This document shows positions 63,421 through 64,000 of a stretch of 64,000 bases of DNA, one piece after another. Each line of letters begins with the position of its first letter. The stretch's first letter is position 1. The notes under the pieces are model-generated. The model had not been told where the DNA came from and ran no database searches. It saw nothing but the letters and a program-made list of their open reading frames with translations. The DNA comes from Neodiprion pinetum (lineage: Eukaryota > Arthropoda > Insecta > Hymenoptera > Diprionidae). Made by a program: the position numbers and the translations under genes. The stretch is from assembly GCF_021155775.2 (NCBI RefSeq), contig NC_060238.1, forward strand, positions 14,856,542-14,920,541. Reading direction: 5' to 3'.

Positions 63421-64000
63421 CGTTCCGATCCTCAAGTCATATCCTCATAACAGCTTCAGCTGACCCTCCACTAATTTCGATCGACACCCCCGAGCTAATA
63501 AAAATATCTAAATTTATTATTGACACTGGTGCAGACGTCAACTTGGTCAAAGAAAGTTTCGTTAGGCCCCTCGTGCGAGGAACGGTTGACGCTGACTGGT
63601 ATAACAGACAAAAAGGCGCAAACTATCGCAAAAACTGAAATAAATTTTAATAATAAATCCCATACCTTTCACTTGGTCCCTTACTCGTTTCCGATTCCGC
63701 ACGACGGTATCTTAGGCCAGCCCTTCTTACGAAAAGAGAAAGCAACTATCTCTTTCAACGCAAACTCGGTGATGCTTGGATCCTCATTGCCAATCCACTT
63801 TGATAAATTCGATGAACCCTTGTCCGCGCCAGAAAAAAACGCGCGTAATTACAATACAGGCCCGTACCGTGAAAGCCATCCCACTAATAGTCGCGAACCC
63901 AGACACTAAAGTAGGCTACCTTGAACGCATCGATTTAGGCAACAATGTACTGTGTGGTGAAGCGTTAGATGAAAATCAGAACGGTATCGCTCACTCGTAC
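63418..64000 (+). pseudogene. pol: Gypsy-3 pol start (protease), incomplete
   Basis: FIIDTGADVNLVKESF gives the retropepsin active site at about 63520. A 14-bp loss near 63580 (the RTTDE segment of Gypsy-1) and an extra A in a run near 63835 shift the frame. DGILGQPFLRKEKATISF is clear. It leaves the window before RT. Confidence 0.85.

Larger units (their letters stand above)
61204..64000 (+). mobile_element. Gypsy-3, same family as Gypsy-1, cut by window end
   Basis: 5' LTR 61204-61639, primer-binding region, gag 62308-63420 and protease start (63530 on), all closely similar to Gypsy-1 in order and sequence. The window ends in the spacer before RT, so it cannot be seen whether it carries the macrodomains. 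Confidence 0.9.

Noticed and set aside
1..64000. Host genes, tRNA or rRNA
   Set aside because: None seen; all recognisable coding sequence belongs to transposable elements.

Overview
This window is arthropod-like nuclear DNA, most plausibly from an insect (a hymenopteran would fit). It is built almost entirely of nested and rearranged transposable elements. I found no host single-copy gene, rRNA, tRNA or CRISPR array. The evidence for a eukaryote is Polinton/Maverick, Gypsy, BEL/Pao, Penelope-like and pogo/Tigger sequences, a spliceosomal-type intron (GT...AG) in the pogo transposase, TATA plus TCAGT core promoters, and long microsatellites. The species call is inference.

Layout. 1-258: fragment of an EEP-type endonuclease. 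418-13868: Polinton A (minus), truncated on the left and split by a full-length Gypsy (Gypsy-1, 675-9452) that landed in its TTTTCNGAAAA array. 13869-17248: relic of an unclassified repeat protein, a 428-bp hairpin MITE, and unassigned DNA. 17249-31026: Polinton B and its mirror image C. Together they form a palindrome of about 12.4 kb (18627-24820 and 24862-31026) around a 41-bp spacer. 31023-33337: a second, smaller palindrome (foldback element). 33561-35829: left end of another Polinton (F), with small genes. 36206-39698: BEL-1 (minus), defective. 39699-44644: Gypsy-2, decayed. 44645-50426: BEL-2, with both LTRs and a 5-bp target duplication. 50427-51650: Penelope-like relic. 52555-54969: pogo/Tigger transposon with TA duplication. 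55296-61203: Polinton E, interrupted by half a foldback element. 61204-64000: Gypsy-3, the same family as Gypsy-1, cut by the window edge.

The most unusual observation is in the Gypsy elements. Between RNase H and integrase, Gypsy-1 encodes two tandem macrodomains of the TARG1/OARD1 (ADP-ribosyl-acylester hydrolase) type. The first keeps both catalytic residues at the family spacing (Lys and Asp 41 residues apart); the second has Glu in place of the Lys. A diverged Gypsy-2 carries the same domain at the same place with Lys and Asp retained. ADP-ribose removal therefore looks like a lineage trait of these retrotransposons, possibly countering host PARP-type responses (inference).

The Polinton copies share termini beginning AGTAGTGTATATATGACAGT, a polB core promoter (TATA at -32, TCAGT initiator, duplicated TGACGTCA), a protein-primed type B DNA polymerase with an HNH/endonuclease VII-like zinc module, an A/T-rich array of 11-bp palindromes downstream of polB, and a chromodomain integrase relic. 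None of the four polB copies is intact. Copies share breaks, so defective copies were duplicated.
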